From Stenotrophomonas maltophilia (GTDB lineage: Bacteria; Pseudomonadota; Gammaproteobacteria; Xanthomonadales; Xanthomonadaceae), in assembly GCA_009912235.1 (NCBI GenBank), contig WNDS01000001.1, positions 744,001 through 808,000 of the forward strand: DNA of 64,000 bases, read 5' to 3'. Position 1 is the stretch's first letter. The number at the start of each line of letters is the position of its first letter. This document shows, in pieces, positions 55,282 to 64,000 of this stretch. Both the position numbers and the translations under genes were made by a program. The notes below the pieces were generated by a model that searched no databases, was not told the DNA's origin, and was given only the letters and a program-made list of their open reading frames with translations.

Positions 55282-56517
55282 ATGACCGATACCCTTCCCG
55301 AGACCGGCGACGATCTGTTCGCCGGCCAGCCGGTACGCATCGTCGAACGCGATGGCGTGCGCTACACCCTGCTGGGCACTGCCCACGTTTCCCGTGCCAG
55401 CGTGGAGGCCGTGGAAAAGGCCATCGACAGCGGCCGCTTCGATGCGGTGGCGGTGGAACTGGACGCGCAGCGCCTGCAGGCCCTGACCGACCCGGACACG
55501 CTGGCCAAGCTGGACCTGGTGGAAGTGATCCGCAAGGGCCGCGTGGCGCTGTTTGCCACCAACCTGGCCCTGGCCGCCTATCAGCGCCGCCTGGCCGAGC
55601 AGCTGGGCATCGAGCCGGGCGCCGAGCTGAAGCGTGCGGTGGGCCTGGCGCGCGAGCGCAACCTGCCGGTGCACCTGATCGACCGCGAAGTGGGCCTGAC
55701 CTTCAAGCGCGCCTCGCAGCGGCTGGGTTTCTTCGGCCGTATGAAGCTGGTGCTGGGCCTGGGTGCCGGCCTGTTCTCGTCCGAAGACGTGGGCGAGGCG
55801 GAAATCGAGAAGCTCAAGCAGGGCGACATGCTGGAATCGAGCTTCGGCGAATTCGCCAGCGAGAGCCCAGCGCTGTACGAGACCATCATCGGCGAGCGCG
55901 ACCGCTACATGGCCACGCGCCTGCGCGAAGAGCGTGCGCTGCAAGGCCACGAGCCGGCCCAGCGCGAGGTGCTGGCGGTGGTCGGCGCCGGCCACCTGGC
56001 CGGCCTGGCGCGCCACCTGGAATCGGACACCGAGGCCCCTGCCCCGCTGCGCGAGCAGCTGGAGGCGGTGCCGAAGAAGCGCAACATTCCGTGGATCACG
56101 CTGGCGATCCTGGCCATCGTGCTGACCGGCATCGGCGTGGGCTTCTACCGCGGCGGGCTGGGCGTGGGCACGCACCTGCTGGCAGTGTGGGCGATGTACA
56201 CCGGCGGCCTGGCCGGGCTGGGCTGCCTGCTGGCCGGCAGCCACCCGCTGAGCATCCTGACCGCCATCGTGGTGGCGCCGTTCAAGCCGTTCCGGCTGAG
56301 CATCCCCGCCGGTGCGTTCTCGGCGCTGGTGGAAGCGCGCCTGCGCAAGCCGGCCTACGCCGATTTCCTCAAGCTGCGCGATGACGCGCAGACGCTGAAG
56401 GGCTGGTACCGCAACCGCGTCACGCGGGTGGTGCTGACCTTCATGCTGACCAACCTGGGCAGCATGCTGGGCCTGTGGCTGACCGGCTTCCAGGTCTGGG
56501 GCAAGGTCGCCGGCTGA
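55282..56517 (+). CDS. TraB/PrgY-family protein with C-terminal membrane domain
   Basis: 411 residues from ATG 55282; ATG 55270 overlaps the upstream stop and is also possible. N-terminal TraB/GumN-like domain (VRYTLLGTAHVSRASVEAVE, about residues 20-40; VAVELDAQRLQAL; VVGAGHLAGLARHL, about 235) with the GTAHVS and GxGH histidines seen in the TIKI/EreA-like fold. From about residue 270, three to four TM helices (ITLAILAIVLTGIGVGFYRG, LLAVWAMYTGGLAGLGCLLA, VLTFMLTNLGSMLGLWLTGF). PrgY relatives inhibit peptide pheromones; archaeal and bacterial members like this are uncharacterised. Possibly a membrane metalloprotease. Confidence 0.8.
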   Translation: MTDTLPETGDDLFAGQPVRIVERDGVRYTLLGTAHVSRASVEAVEKAIDSGRFDAVAVELDAQRLQALTDPDTLAKLDLVEVIRKGRVALFATNLALAAYQRRLAEQLGIEPGAELKRAVGLARERNLPVHLIDREVGLTFKRASQRLGFFGRMKLVLGLGAGLFSSEDVGEAEIEKLKQGDMLESSFGEFASESPALYETIIGERDRYMATRLREERALQGHEPAQREVLAVVGAGHLAGLARHLESDTEAPAPLREQLEAVPKKRNIPWITLAILAIVLTGIGVGFYRGGLGVGTHLLAVWAMYTGGLAGLGCLLAGSHPLSILTAIVVAPFKPFRLSIPAGAFSALVEARLRKPAYADFLKLRDDAQTLKGWYRNRVTRVVLTFMLTNLGSMLGLWLTGFQVWGKVAG

Positions 56518-56566
56518 GATTGCCGGCCGGTGCCGGCCCGACACCTGCGGTGGGCGAAAGGCCCAC

Positions 56567-56608
56567 AAAAAAGGGGGAAGCCCGTCCATCCACGGCCGGG
56601 CCTCCCCC
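56567..56608 (-). terminator. terminator of the RND efflux operon
   Basis: On the minus strand a 12-bp stem (GGGGGAGGCCCG pairing with CGGGCTTCCCCC, one G-T pair) is followed by TTTTTT. It lies 62 bp past the last permease gene. Confidence 0.8.
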
Positions 56609-56669
56609 CCACCACAACACACTCGGTACTACGGCGCGCGTTGCTGCTGCGCGCTCTGCTGCCGTGCAC

Positions 56670-59600
56670 TCACGGCGCCGGCTCCACCACCTGCTCCACC
56701 ACCGGCGCTGCCACGCCGCGCCCGCGTGCCCGCTGGATCAGCCGGGTGACGCCGTTGCGCAGGTCGTCCAGCACAGCATAGATGGTTGGCAGGAACAGCA
56801 GGCTGACCACGGTGGAGAACGCCAGGCCACCGGCAATGGCACGCGCCATCGGGTAGTACGGCGGGCCGTCACCGAACATCTGCGTGTCGGTCAGCGAGAT
56901 CGGCACCATCGCCAGGATGGCCGTGCCCATGCTCATCATGATCGGCCGCAGGCGCTCGCGCGAAGCTTCCACCAGCGCCTGGGTGCGGGCCATGCCGCGC
57001 CGGCGCAGGTTGTTGATGTGCTCGATCATCACGATGCCGTTGTTCACCACCACGCCCATCAGCACCAGGATGCCGATGAAGGACATGATGCCGAAGCTGG
57101 TACCGGTCAGCCAGAACAGCCAGAACACGCCGAAGATCGAGAACAGCACGCCGCTCATGATCGCCGCCGGGAACAGCAGTGATTCGAACACCGCCGCCAT
57201 CACCACGTAGATCATCACCAGCGCGATGATCAGGTTGAACAGCATCTGCTTCATGGCATCGTCGTCGTTGCCATAGTTGCCGCCGTCGAAGGTGTAGCCA
57301 TAGCCGGCCGGGAAGTTCATCGGCTTGAGCACCGCTTCGATGGCCTTGCGGCCGTCCGGCACGCTGACCTTCTCGACCAGGTTGGCCTTGATGGTCAAGG
57401 TGGTCTGGCGGTTGGTGCGGCTGATCTGCGTGGCCGAGGACATGATGTCCACGTTGACCAGGCTCAGCAGCGGCACGCTGCGGCCATCACTGGTGCGCAC
57501 GCTGAAACCGGCCAGGTCTTCCGGCGTGCTCTGTTCGGCCCCGGCGAAGCGCACCCAGACCGGCACTTCACTGTCGCCACGGCGGAACTCGCGCATCGGC
57601 GCGCCGCGCAGGGCCAGGCCGACGAAGCTGGCCGCCTGCTCGGCATTGAAGCCGAACGCGGCGGCGCGCTCGCGGTCCACCCGCACCTTCAGCTCGCTGC
57701 CCTTCTCGCCGGTGTCGATGCGCACATCACGCAGCTCGGCACGCTGGGCCAGCAGCGGCAGCACTTCCTGGCTGATCTCCTGCAGCATGCTGCTGGAATC
57801 GCCCACCAGCTGCACCTGCACGCCCTGGCTGCCACCACCGTCGTTGCCCTGGTTGCCGATGAAGTAGTCGGCGCGCGCCGATCTCGGCAGCGCCTTGCGG
57901 ATTTCTTCCTGCAGCGCCTTGAGATCCTTGGCGTGGGTGGCGTCGAGGGTGACCGTGGTCGAACTGCCTTCCTGCTCGCTGTACCAGGAATACACCTGCT
58001 GGATGTGCAGGCGCTCGCGGTTCTGTTCCAGCCAGCCTTCCACGCGCGCCACTTCCTCGGACATCTGCTTATAGGTGTAGGCGCCCTTCCACATGTAGCC
58101 GATGAAGATGTCCTTGCCACCTTCACCGCCGAACATGTCGATCTTGGTCAGCTTCATCGGCACCAGGCTGATGGCCACCACCAGCGCGATGCCGAACAGG
58201 CTCCAGCCACGGTGGTGCAGCGTCCAGTCCAGCAGGCGGGCGTAGCGGCCCTGCAGGCGGCCGATGATGCCGTCCTGGGCATGCCCCAGTTTCGGCGTGG
58301 CCATGCGCGCGGACAGCATCGGGATCAGGCTGATCGCCACCAGCCACGAGGCCATCAGCAAGACCGAGATGGTGATCGCGATCTGCGCCATGAAGATGCT
58401 GATGTTGTTGGTTTCGCCGAACAGGTTGGGCACGAACACGATGCAGTGGCACAGCGTGCCGGCGCTGAGCGCGATGGCCACGTTGCGGGTGCCGAGGATT
58501 GAGGCCAGCCGCGGCTGGTCGGGCATGCGCTCACGTTCCTGGTAGATGCTCTCCACCACCACCACGGCGTTGTCCACCAGCATGCCCACCGCCAGCAGCA
58601 GGCCCATCATGGTCAGGATGTTCAGCGTCACCCCGGCGGAGTACATGAAGCCCAGTGTGATGACGAAGCAGATCGGGATGGCCAGGGTGACCATCAGCGT
58701 GGACGGCCAGTGGCGCAGGAAGAAGAACAGCACGGTGACCGACAGCAGCAGGCCGACCAGCCCGGCCTCGGCCAGTTCCAGCAGCGAGGAGGTCACCACC
58801 TTGCCCTGGTTGTTGATGACCTTGATCTGCACGTCGCGCATCGACGGCTGCGCGCGGATCGCCTCCACTTCGGCCAATGCCAGCCGCGAGACTTCCACCA
58901 AGTTGGCGCTGCGCTCCTTGTAGATGTCCAGGCCGATGGCTGCGTTGCCGTCCAGGCGCCGGCCGTAGTTCATCCGCGCCGGCTTCAGCCGTACATCGGC
59001 GATGTCACCCAGCCGCAGGCCCTTGGCGTTGATGACCAGGTCGCGCATTTCCTGCAGGTCGGTGATCTCACCCACCGGCTGCACGCGCACGCGCTGGCCG
59101 TGGCTGTCGATCTGCCCGGCCGACAGCGAGAAGTTCAGCGTGCGCAGGCGGTCGCTCAGTTCGTTGATGCTCAGGCCATGCGCGTTGAGGCGGTTGGGAT
59201 CGATGGCGATCTCCGCCTCGTTGGGTGGCGTGCCGGAGATGTTGACCCGGGCCACGCCGGGAATGCGCTCGATGCGCCGCTTGAATTCGAGGTCGAGCAT
59301 GTCATAGGCGGTGGTCTGGTCGGTGTTGCTGGCCAGGCGCACCTTCAGCACCGGATCATCGCTGCTGGACCACTTGAACACGTTGTAGCGCTGCAGGTCG
59401 TCAGGCAGCTCGCTGCGGATGGCATCGAGACGCTCGCGCGCATCGGAGGCGGCGATGGCGATGTCGCGGTCCCAGTCGCTGAACTGGATGAAGATGCTGG
59501 CGCCTTCGGAAGTGGCCGACGAACGCATGCGCTTGATCCCGGGCATCGTGGCCAGCGTCTCTTCCATCAGCCGGATCAGCGTGCGCCCCACTTCCTCCGG

Positions 59601-59765
59601 CGTGGAACCGGTGTAGGGCACCTGCACGAACAGGAACGGTGCGGAGATGTCCGGCAGCGCCTCCAGCGGCAGCCGGAACGAGGCGATCAGGGCCACCACC
59701 ACCAGCGACACGAAACACATGATGGTGGTGACCGGGCGGCGGATGGAGAACTCGGCCACACTCAT
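56670..59765 (-). CDS. RND-family efflux permease (second permease of the operon)
   Basis: 1031 residues from ATG 59765 (MSVAEFSIRRPVTTIMCFVS). Twelve TM helices and two large periplasmic loops, as in AcrB-type transporters. Loop markers include PYTGSTPEEVGRTLIRLMEE and DWDRDIAIAASDARERLDAI; TM4 carries GMLVDNAVVVVESIY. AcrB has two adjacent Asp (D407/D408) in TM4; here the pair is Asp-Asn. ATGA overlap with the upstream permease (59762-59765) shows translational coupling. Two non-identical permeases behind one adaptor resemble MdtBC/MuxBC-type heteromeric pumps. Which Sme system, if any, is not clear. Confidence 0.88.
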   Translation of the reverse strand: MSVAEFSIRRPVTTIMCFVSLVVVALIASFRLPLEALPDISAPFLFVQVPYTGSTPEEVGRTLIRLMEETLATMPGIKRMRSSATSEGASIFIQFSDWDRDIAIAASDARERLDAIRSELPDDLQRYNVFKWSSSDDPVLKVRLASNTDQTTAYDMLDLEFKRRIERIPGVARVNISGTPPNEAEIAIDPNRLNAHGLSINELSDRLRTLNFSLSAGQIDSHGQRVRVQPVGEITDLQEMRDLVINAKGLRLGDIADVRLKPARMNYGRRLDGNAAIGLDIYKERSANLVEVSRLALAEVEAIRAQPSMRDVQIKVINNQGKVVTSSLLELAEAGLVGLLLSVTVLFFFLRHWPSTLMVTLAIPICFVITLGFMYSAGVTLNILTMMGLLLAVGMLVDNAVVVVESIYQERERMPDQPRLASILGTRNVAIALSAGTLCHCIVFVPNLFGETNNISIFMAQIAITISVLLMASWLVAISLIPMLSARMATPKLGHAQDGIIGRLQGRYARLLDWTLHHRGWSLFGIALVVAISLVPMKLTKIDMFGGEGGKDIFIGYMWKGAYTYKQMSEEVARVEGWLEQNRERLHIQQVYSWYSEQEGSSTTVTLDATHAKDLKALQEEIRKALPRSARADYFIGNQGNDGGGSQGVQVQLVGDSSSMLQEISQEVLPLLAQRAELRDVRIDTGEKGSELKVRVDRERAAAFGFNAEQAASFVGLALRGAPMREFRRGDSEVPVWVRFAGAEQSTPEDLAGFSVRTSDGRSVPLLSLVNVDIMSSATQISRTNRQTTLTIKANLVEKVSVPDGRKAIEAVLKPMNFPAGYGYTFDGGNYGNDDDAMKQMLFNLIIALVMIYVVMAAVFESLLFPAAIMSGVLFSIFGVFWLFWLTGTSFGIMSFIGILVLMGVVVNNGIVMIEHINNLRRRGMARTQALVEASRERLRPIMMSMGTAILAMVPISLTDTQMFGDGPPYYPMARAIAGGLAFSTVVSLLFLPTIYAVLDDLRNGVTRLIQRARGRGVAAPVVEQVVEPAP

Positions 59766-62700
59766 GCCGGTTCTCCTTCCACGCCGGCCGCATCGGCGGC
59801 GGTGCCACACTGGCAGTAGTAGGCATCGCCGCGGCGATCCATCAGGTCGTACACCACCGGAATCACCAGCAGGGTCAGCAGGGTGGGCACCAGCAGGCCG
59901 CCGATCACGGTGATCGCCATCGGCGCGCGCACTTCGGCGCCCTCGCCCATCGCGATGGCCAGCGGCAGGAACCCGAACAGGGTGCACAGCGTGGTCATGA
60001 TGATCGGGCGCAGGCGCGAGCGGGCGCCTTCCACCAGCGCCTCATGCTTGGCCACGCCGGCCTCGCGCAGCTGGTTGACCTTGTCGATCAGGATGATCGC
60101 GTTCTTGGTCACCAGCCCCACCAGCAGGATCAGGCCGATGAACACCACCACCGAGATCGGCTTGCCGGTGGCCAGCAGCGCCAGCACCGCACCGACCAGG
60201 GCCAGCGGGATGGTGAACAGGATGACGAACGGGTGCAGCAGCGATTCGAACTGCGAGGCCATCACCAGGTAGACGAGGAAGATGGCCAGCGCGAAGGCGA
60301 ACACCAGCGAGCGCGCGGACTGCTCCAGCTCCTCGCCCTGGCCGCCGATGTGCATGCCCACGCCGGCGCCCAGCGGCTGCTCGGCCACCATCGCCTGCAC
60401 TTCGCGCATGGCTGCGCCCAGGTCGATGTCGCGCAGGTTGGCCGACACCACGGCTACCCGGCCCTGGTCGGCACGGTGGATCTCGCTGGGGCCGGTGGTG
60501 GCCACGACCTCGGCCACCGCGTCCAGCGTCACCGGCCGGGTGCTGCCCGGGTTGACGATCAGCCGGCGGATGCTGTCCACGCTGGCACGGTCGGACTGCT
60601 GGGCACGCACCAGCACGTCGATCTTGCGGTCGCGGAAGCTGTAGCGCGTGGCCACGTCACCGCGCACCTTCTTCACCACCACATCGGCGATCTGGCGGGT
60701 GGTCAGGCCCAGCGCACCGGCGCGCTCCTGATCGAAGCGAATCTGGATTTCCGGGAAGCCTTCTTCCACGGTGGATTTGACGTCGGCGCAGTGCGCGTTG
60801 GTGCGCAGCATCGCCGCCAGCCGCTGGCCGGCCACTTCCAGCCCGGCCATGTCCTGCCCGCGCAGCTCGATTTCCAGCGGCGTGGAGAAGGAGAACAGCG
60901 CCAGGCGGGCGAAATCCACCTGCGCGCCGGGGTGCGATTTCATGGTGCCGCGCAGGCGCTCGGTGATGCCCGCTTCGGTACGCGCATCGCCACCACCGGC
61001 CATCACCACGGTCAGCTTGCCGATGTTCTCGCCGCTCTCGGTCGGGCTGGCATCCAGCCGCGTGCCGCTGCCGCTGACGCCGTACAGCGAAGCGATATCG
61101 GCCTGCTTGTCGTGTGCCAGCTGCAGCTCGCGCACCAGCGCATCGGTGTCCTTCAGCGGGGTGCCGGCCGGCAGCTTCACCGTCATTTCGAAACGGTCCT
61201 GGGCCAGCTTCGGAATCAGGTCGGCGCCGAGCAGCGGCACCAGCGCCATGGTGCCCACGAACGCGGCGGCGGCCAGCGACAGCACCTTGCCCGGGTGCGC
61301 CAGCGCGCTGGGCAGCAGCCGCAGGTAGCCACGCTCGGCACCGGCATAAGGCTTCATCGCCACATCGCTGGCCTTGCGCATCACCGGGCCGACCACGGCC
61401 ACCACGCCACGCCAGCAGCGCACCACCAACCAGGCCACGCCGAAGAAGCTCCAGCGCAGCAGCGCGCCGACGCCACGGCGGCCACCGGCCACCGGCTTCA
61501 GCCAGCGGCTGCGCGGCTGCCACGGTTCGGCGGCCGCTTCCTCGGGGAACGCCAGCAGCGGGCGGCCCTTCAGCGAGCTCAGCATCGGGATCAGGGTCAT
61601 CGACACCAGCAGCGAAATGGCGATGGCAATGGCCACCGTCAGCGCCTGGTCGCGGAACAGCTGGCCGGCGATGCCATCGACGAACACCAGCGGCAGGAAT
61701 ACCGCGATGGTGGTCAGGGTGGAGGTCACCATCGCCATGCTGACTTCACGGGTACCGGTGATGGCCGCCTGCAGGATGCCCAGGCCGCGCTCGCGCGCCT
61801 TGGCGATGCTTTCCAGCACCACGATCGAATCGTCCACCACCAGGCCGGTGGCCAGGGCCAGCCCACCCAGCGACATCACGTTCAGGCTCAGGCCGAGCTG
61901 GCCCATGAAGAAGAACGTGGCGATGATCGACACCGGCAGCGACAGGCTGATGACGAAGGTGCTCCAGCCATCGCGCAGGAACAGGAAGATGATGAGGATG
62001 GCCAGCAGGCCGCCGATCACCGCGTCCTTCTTGACGTCGCTGATCGCGTGTTCGATGAAGTGCGACTGGTCTTCGATGGTGGTCAGTTCGGCGTCGGCCG
62101 GGAAGGTCGACTTGATCTGCTCCAGGCGCTCGCGCAATGCGGCGGCGGTGGTGACGGTGTTGGCGTCGCCTTCCTTGTAGATGGCCAGTTCAACCGCTTC
62201 CTTGCCGCCCAGGCGGATGATCGCCTCGCGTTCCTTGTAGCCCTGGCGCACGGTGGCCACGTCCTTCAGGCGCACCGGCACGCCGTTGGCCACCACGCTG
62301 GAGCCGCCACCCGAGGAGGCACTCTGCTCCGTCGACGCTGCGGCGATGGCCGCGTCAGACCCGGTGGAGGCGGCGATGGCGAACATCTGCTGCAGCGCCG
62401 AATCGGCCGCGCTGCCGTTGGACGACTGCGTGGTGACCAGCAGGTTGCGGATCTCTTCCAGATCGGCGAACTGGTTGACCGTGCGCACCAGGAAGCGCTG
62501 CGAGCCTTCTTCCAGGCGCCCGCCGGAAATGTTGATGTTCTCTTCCTTCAGGCGCTTGATGACGGTGTCGATCGGCAGGTTCAGCTGGGCCAGCTTTTGC
62601 TGGTCGATGTCCACCTGGATCTCGTCTTCCAGGCCACCGCCCACCTTCACCGCGGCCACGCCGGCCACCGGTTCCAGCTTCTTCTTCAGGTCTTCGTCGG

Positions 62701-63196
62701 CGTAACGGCGCAGCGCGGTCAGTTCACGCACCGCATCGGCATCACTGGCCGGCGCCACCTTGGACGACAGCGCCAGGCGCATGATCGGCTCGGTGGACGG
62801 ATTGAAGCGCAGCAGCACCGGCTTGCGCGTTTCCAGCGGCAGGTTCAGCGCCTCCATCTTGTCGCGTACTTCCAGGCTGGCCTGGTCCATGTTGGTGCCC
62901 CAAGCGAACTCGAGCACCACATCGCTCTGCCCGGTGCGCGAGACCGACTTGAGCTTGCGCAGGTTCTTGACCACGCCCACGGCCTCTTCGACCGGCTCGG
63001 TGATCAGCGTTTCGATTTCCGCCGGCGCCGCACCGGTGTACTCGGTGCGCACGGTCAGCGTGGGGTAGCTCAGGTCCGGCAGCAGGTTCACCTTCAGGTG
63101 GCCCAGCGCGATGAAGCCGAACAGCATCAGGGTCACCGTGCACATGGCGATGGTGACGCGGCGGCGGGTGGCGAATTCCACCAGGCCACCGCCCAT
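59762..63196 (-). CDS. RND-family efflux permease (first permease of the operon)
   Basis: 1144 residues, about 100 longer than most HAE permeases. N-terminus MGGGLVEFATRRRVTIAMCT, periplasmic-loop EYTGAAPAEIETLITEPVEE, TM4 GLVVDDSIVVLESIAKARER with both relay Asp, and FFMGQLGLSLNVMSLGGLAL. Extra length comes from a Ser/Ala/Gly-rich insert in the first loop (about 265-305, SSNGSAADSALQQMFAIAAS ...) and a segment around residues 560-640 containing two Trp-rich hydrophobic stretches (WSFFGVAWLVVRCWRGVVAV). The adaptor gene ends 56 bp upstream. Substrates are unknown. Confidence 0.88.
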   Translation of the reverse strand: MGGGLVEFATRRRVTIAMCTVTLMLFGFIALGHLKVNLLPDLSYPTLTVRTEYTGAAPAEIETLITEPVEEAVGVVKNLRKLKSVSRTGQSDVVLEFAWGTNMDQASLEVRDKMEALNLPLETRKPVLLRFNPSTEPIMRLALSSKVAPASDADAVRELTALRRYADEDLKKKLEPVAGVAAVKVGGGLEDEIQVDIDQQKLAQLNLPIDTVIKRLKEENINISGGRLEEGSQRFLVRTVNQFADLEEIRNLLVTTQSSNGSAADSALQQMFAIAASTGSDAAIAAASTEQSASSGGGSSVVANGVPVRLKDVATVRQGYKEREAIIRLGGKEAVELAIYKEGDANTVTTAAALRERLEQIKSTFPADAELTTIEDQSHFIEHAISDVKKDAVIGGLLAILIIFLFLRDGWSTFVISLSLPVSIIATFFFMGQLGLSLNVMSLGGLALATGLVVDDSIVVLESIAKARERGLGILQAAITGTREVSMAMVTSTLTTIAVFLPLVFVDGIAGQLFRDQALTVAIAIAISLLVSMTLIPMLSSLKGRPLLAFPEEAAAEPWQPRSRWLKPVAGGRRGVGALLRWSFFGVAWLVVRCWRGVVAVVGPVMRKASDVAMKPYAGAERGYLRLLPSALAHPGKVLSLAAAAFVGTMALVPLLGADLIPKLAQDRFEMTVKLPAGTPLKDTDALVRELQLAHDKQADIASLYGVSGSGTRLDASPTESGENIGKLTVVMAGGGDARTEAGITERLRGTMKSHPGAQVDFARLALFSFSTPLEIELRGQDMAGLEVAGQRLAAMLRTNAHCADVKSTVEEGFPEIQIRFDQERAGALGLTTRQIADVVVKKVRGDVATRYSFRDRKIDVLVRAQQSDRASVDSIRRLIVNPGSTRPVTLDAVAEVVATTGPSEIHRADQGRVAVVSANLRDIDLGAAMREVQAMVAEQPLGAGVGMHIGGQGEELEQSARSLVFAFALAIFLVYLVMASQFESLLHPFVILFTIPLALVGAVLALLATGKPISVVVFIGLILLVGLVTKNAIILIDKVNQLREAGVAKHEALVEGARSRLRPIIMTTLCTLFGFLPLAIAMGEGAEVRAPMAITVIGGLLVPTLLTLLVIPVVYDLMDRRGDAYYCQCGTAADAAGVEGEPA

Positions 63197-63252
63197 GCGG
63201 CCGGGGGCGCGTCCGCTGTGCGGGTCCGCGCCGTGGTCGTTGCCCGCTTATG

Positions 63253-64000
63253 TCATTGCTTGCTCCCGGCCGGAGCGGCGGCAGTGGTGGCCACGGTCTT
63301 GGCCTTCGGGTCGGCGATGACCTGCACGGCGGTGCCATCGCGCAGGGCAACCTTGCCGGCGGTGACCACCTTGTCACCCGGGGCCAGGCCCTCGCGCACT
63401 TCCACCCACGGCCCTTCGGCGTAGCCCAGCTTCACCGGCACACGCGCGACCTTGCCTTCGCGGACACGGAAAACAGCCGGCTCGCCATCGTCGAGCAGCG
63501 CGAGGCGCGGGACCACAAGCGCGTCGGCGCGCTGGTCGTAGTCAATGCGGATGCGGCCGAACATACCCGGCTGCAGCCCATCGGCATCTTCGCCAAAGCT
63601 GCTGACGACGCGAAAGGTGCCGCTGCCCGAATCCACCACCGGTGCGGTGCGGTCGACCTTGCCGGTGAAGCGCTGGCCCGGGAGGGCATCGGCCAGCAGG
63701 GTGACCGGCTGGCTGGCGCGCAGCGTGGCCAGCTCTCGTTCGGGCACGTTCAGCGTGGCCTCCAGCCGCGAGGTATCCACGATGCGGAAGATCGGCGTGT
63801 TGATCTGCACGAAGTTGCCGGTCTTGATCGAGCGCGAGGCGATGACGCCGGAGATCGGCGCGACCACGGTGGTGTAGGACAGTTCCAGCGTGGCCAGGCG
63901 GTACTGGGCGCGCGCATGCTCCAGGTCGAAGCGCAGCTGGTCCACGTCCGAGGCGCTGACCATCTGCTGGCCGACCAGTTTCTGGGCGCGCTGGTAGTTG
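63253..64000 (-). CDS. RND periplasmic adaptor (membrane fusion protein), 5' part outside window
   Basis: The frame is open to base 64000, so the N-terminus, signal sequence and first half of the hairpin are missing. Visible parts are the end of the coiled-coil hairpin (LRFDLEHARAQYRLATLELS), the lipoyl half-motif TTVVAPISGVIASRSIKTGN, the beta-barrel region (LEATLNVPERELATLRASQP) and the membrane-proximal domain ending VQVIADPKAKTVATTAAAPA. It bridges the inner-membrane permeases to an outer-membrane channel; none is encoded downstream, so a TolC-like protein from elsewhere is probably used. Confidence 0.88.
   Translation of the reverse strand, partial: NYQRAQKLVGQQMVSASDVDQLRFDLEHARAQYRLATLELSYTTVVAPISGVIASRSIKTGNFVQINTPIFRIVDTSRLEATLNVPERELATLRASQPVTLLADALPGQRFTGKVDRTAPVVDSGSGTFRVVSSFGEDADGLQPGMFGRIRIDYDQRADALVVPRLALLDDGEPAVFRVREGKVARVPVKLGYAEGPWVEVREGLAPGDKVVTAGKVALRDGTAVQVIADPKAKTVATTAAAPAGSKQ

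Noticed and set aside
60044..63424. 1126-codon plus-strand open frame opposite the RND permease
   Set aside because: Gln/His/Arg-rich translation typical of a GC-driven shadow; the minus strand encodes an RND protein from end to end.

Overview
The window looks like a chromosomal stretch of a Stenotrophomonas (S. maltophilia complex) or a close Xanthomonadaceae relative. Three things point there: very GC-rich coding sequence with strong third-position G/C bias, many short intergenic palindromes of the GTAG/SMAG type with cores such as GCCGGGCCATGCCCGGC, and gene order. Family names below come from reading the translated sequence; no database search was run.

Layout. 1-9249: a nutrient-uptake locus made of a serine hydrolase (5' end outside the window), a POT peptide transporter, a TonB-dependent receptor broken by an amber codon, a DUF1611/DgcN-like enzyme, a class A beta-lactamase-fold protein without the usual general-base Glu, a YkvI-like permease and a LysR regulator. 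I infer scavenging of peptides or D-amino-acid-containing peptides. 9507-14557: a complete branched-chain 2-oxoacid dehydrogenase operon (bkdA1-bkdA2-bkdB-lpd) closed by a strong terminator. 14734-16104: a secreted gluzincin-like pseudo-peptidase. 16254-18508: an overlapping pair, MazG-like pyrophosphohydrolase plus PD-(D/E)XK nuclease-helicase (DUF2075), which resembles a defence module. 18595-20446: a periplasmic DJ-1/PfpI protein divergent from a LysR regulator. 20447-22960: a less GC-rich accessory patch with an attenuator-like hairpin cluster, a gene carrying a (CGTTCT)7 repeat, a frameshifted HEPN-like gene and a small membrane protein.

23007-30751 (minus strand): guaBA, folD, a Kef-type K+/H+ antiporter and a rhodanese-MoeB fusion. 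31046: a GNAT gene. 31708-38347 (minus strand): der, bamB, yfgM, rodZ, pilF, rlmN, ndk. This is the enterobacterial order without ispG and hisS. 38646-43043: a PsrA-like TetR regulator with a PsrA-type operator, then a fused beta-oxidation gene and its thiolase. 43523-51819 (minus strand): galU, a WbpM-like dehydratase, a WecA-like transferase, lapB, lapA, ihfB, rpsA, cmk. 52018-56517: L36 (YkgO type), a small exported protein, aguA, aguB, a GNAT protein, a TraB-family protein. 56670-64000 (minus strand): an RND efflux operon with one adaptor (incomplete) and two different permeases.

The least ordinary parts are the MazG/nuclease-helicase pair, the 21.2-22.9 kb patch, the beta-lactamase-fold protein with a rebuilt omega loop, and a pair of 108-bp intergenic elements near 43.1-43.5 kb that keep a core sequence and a fold while their stems differ.
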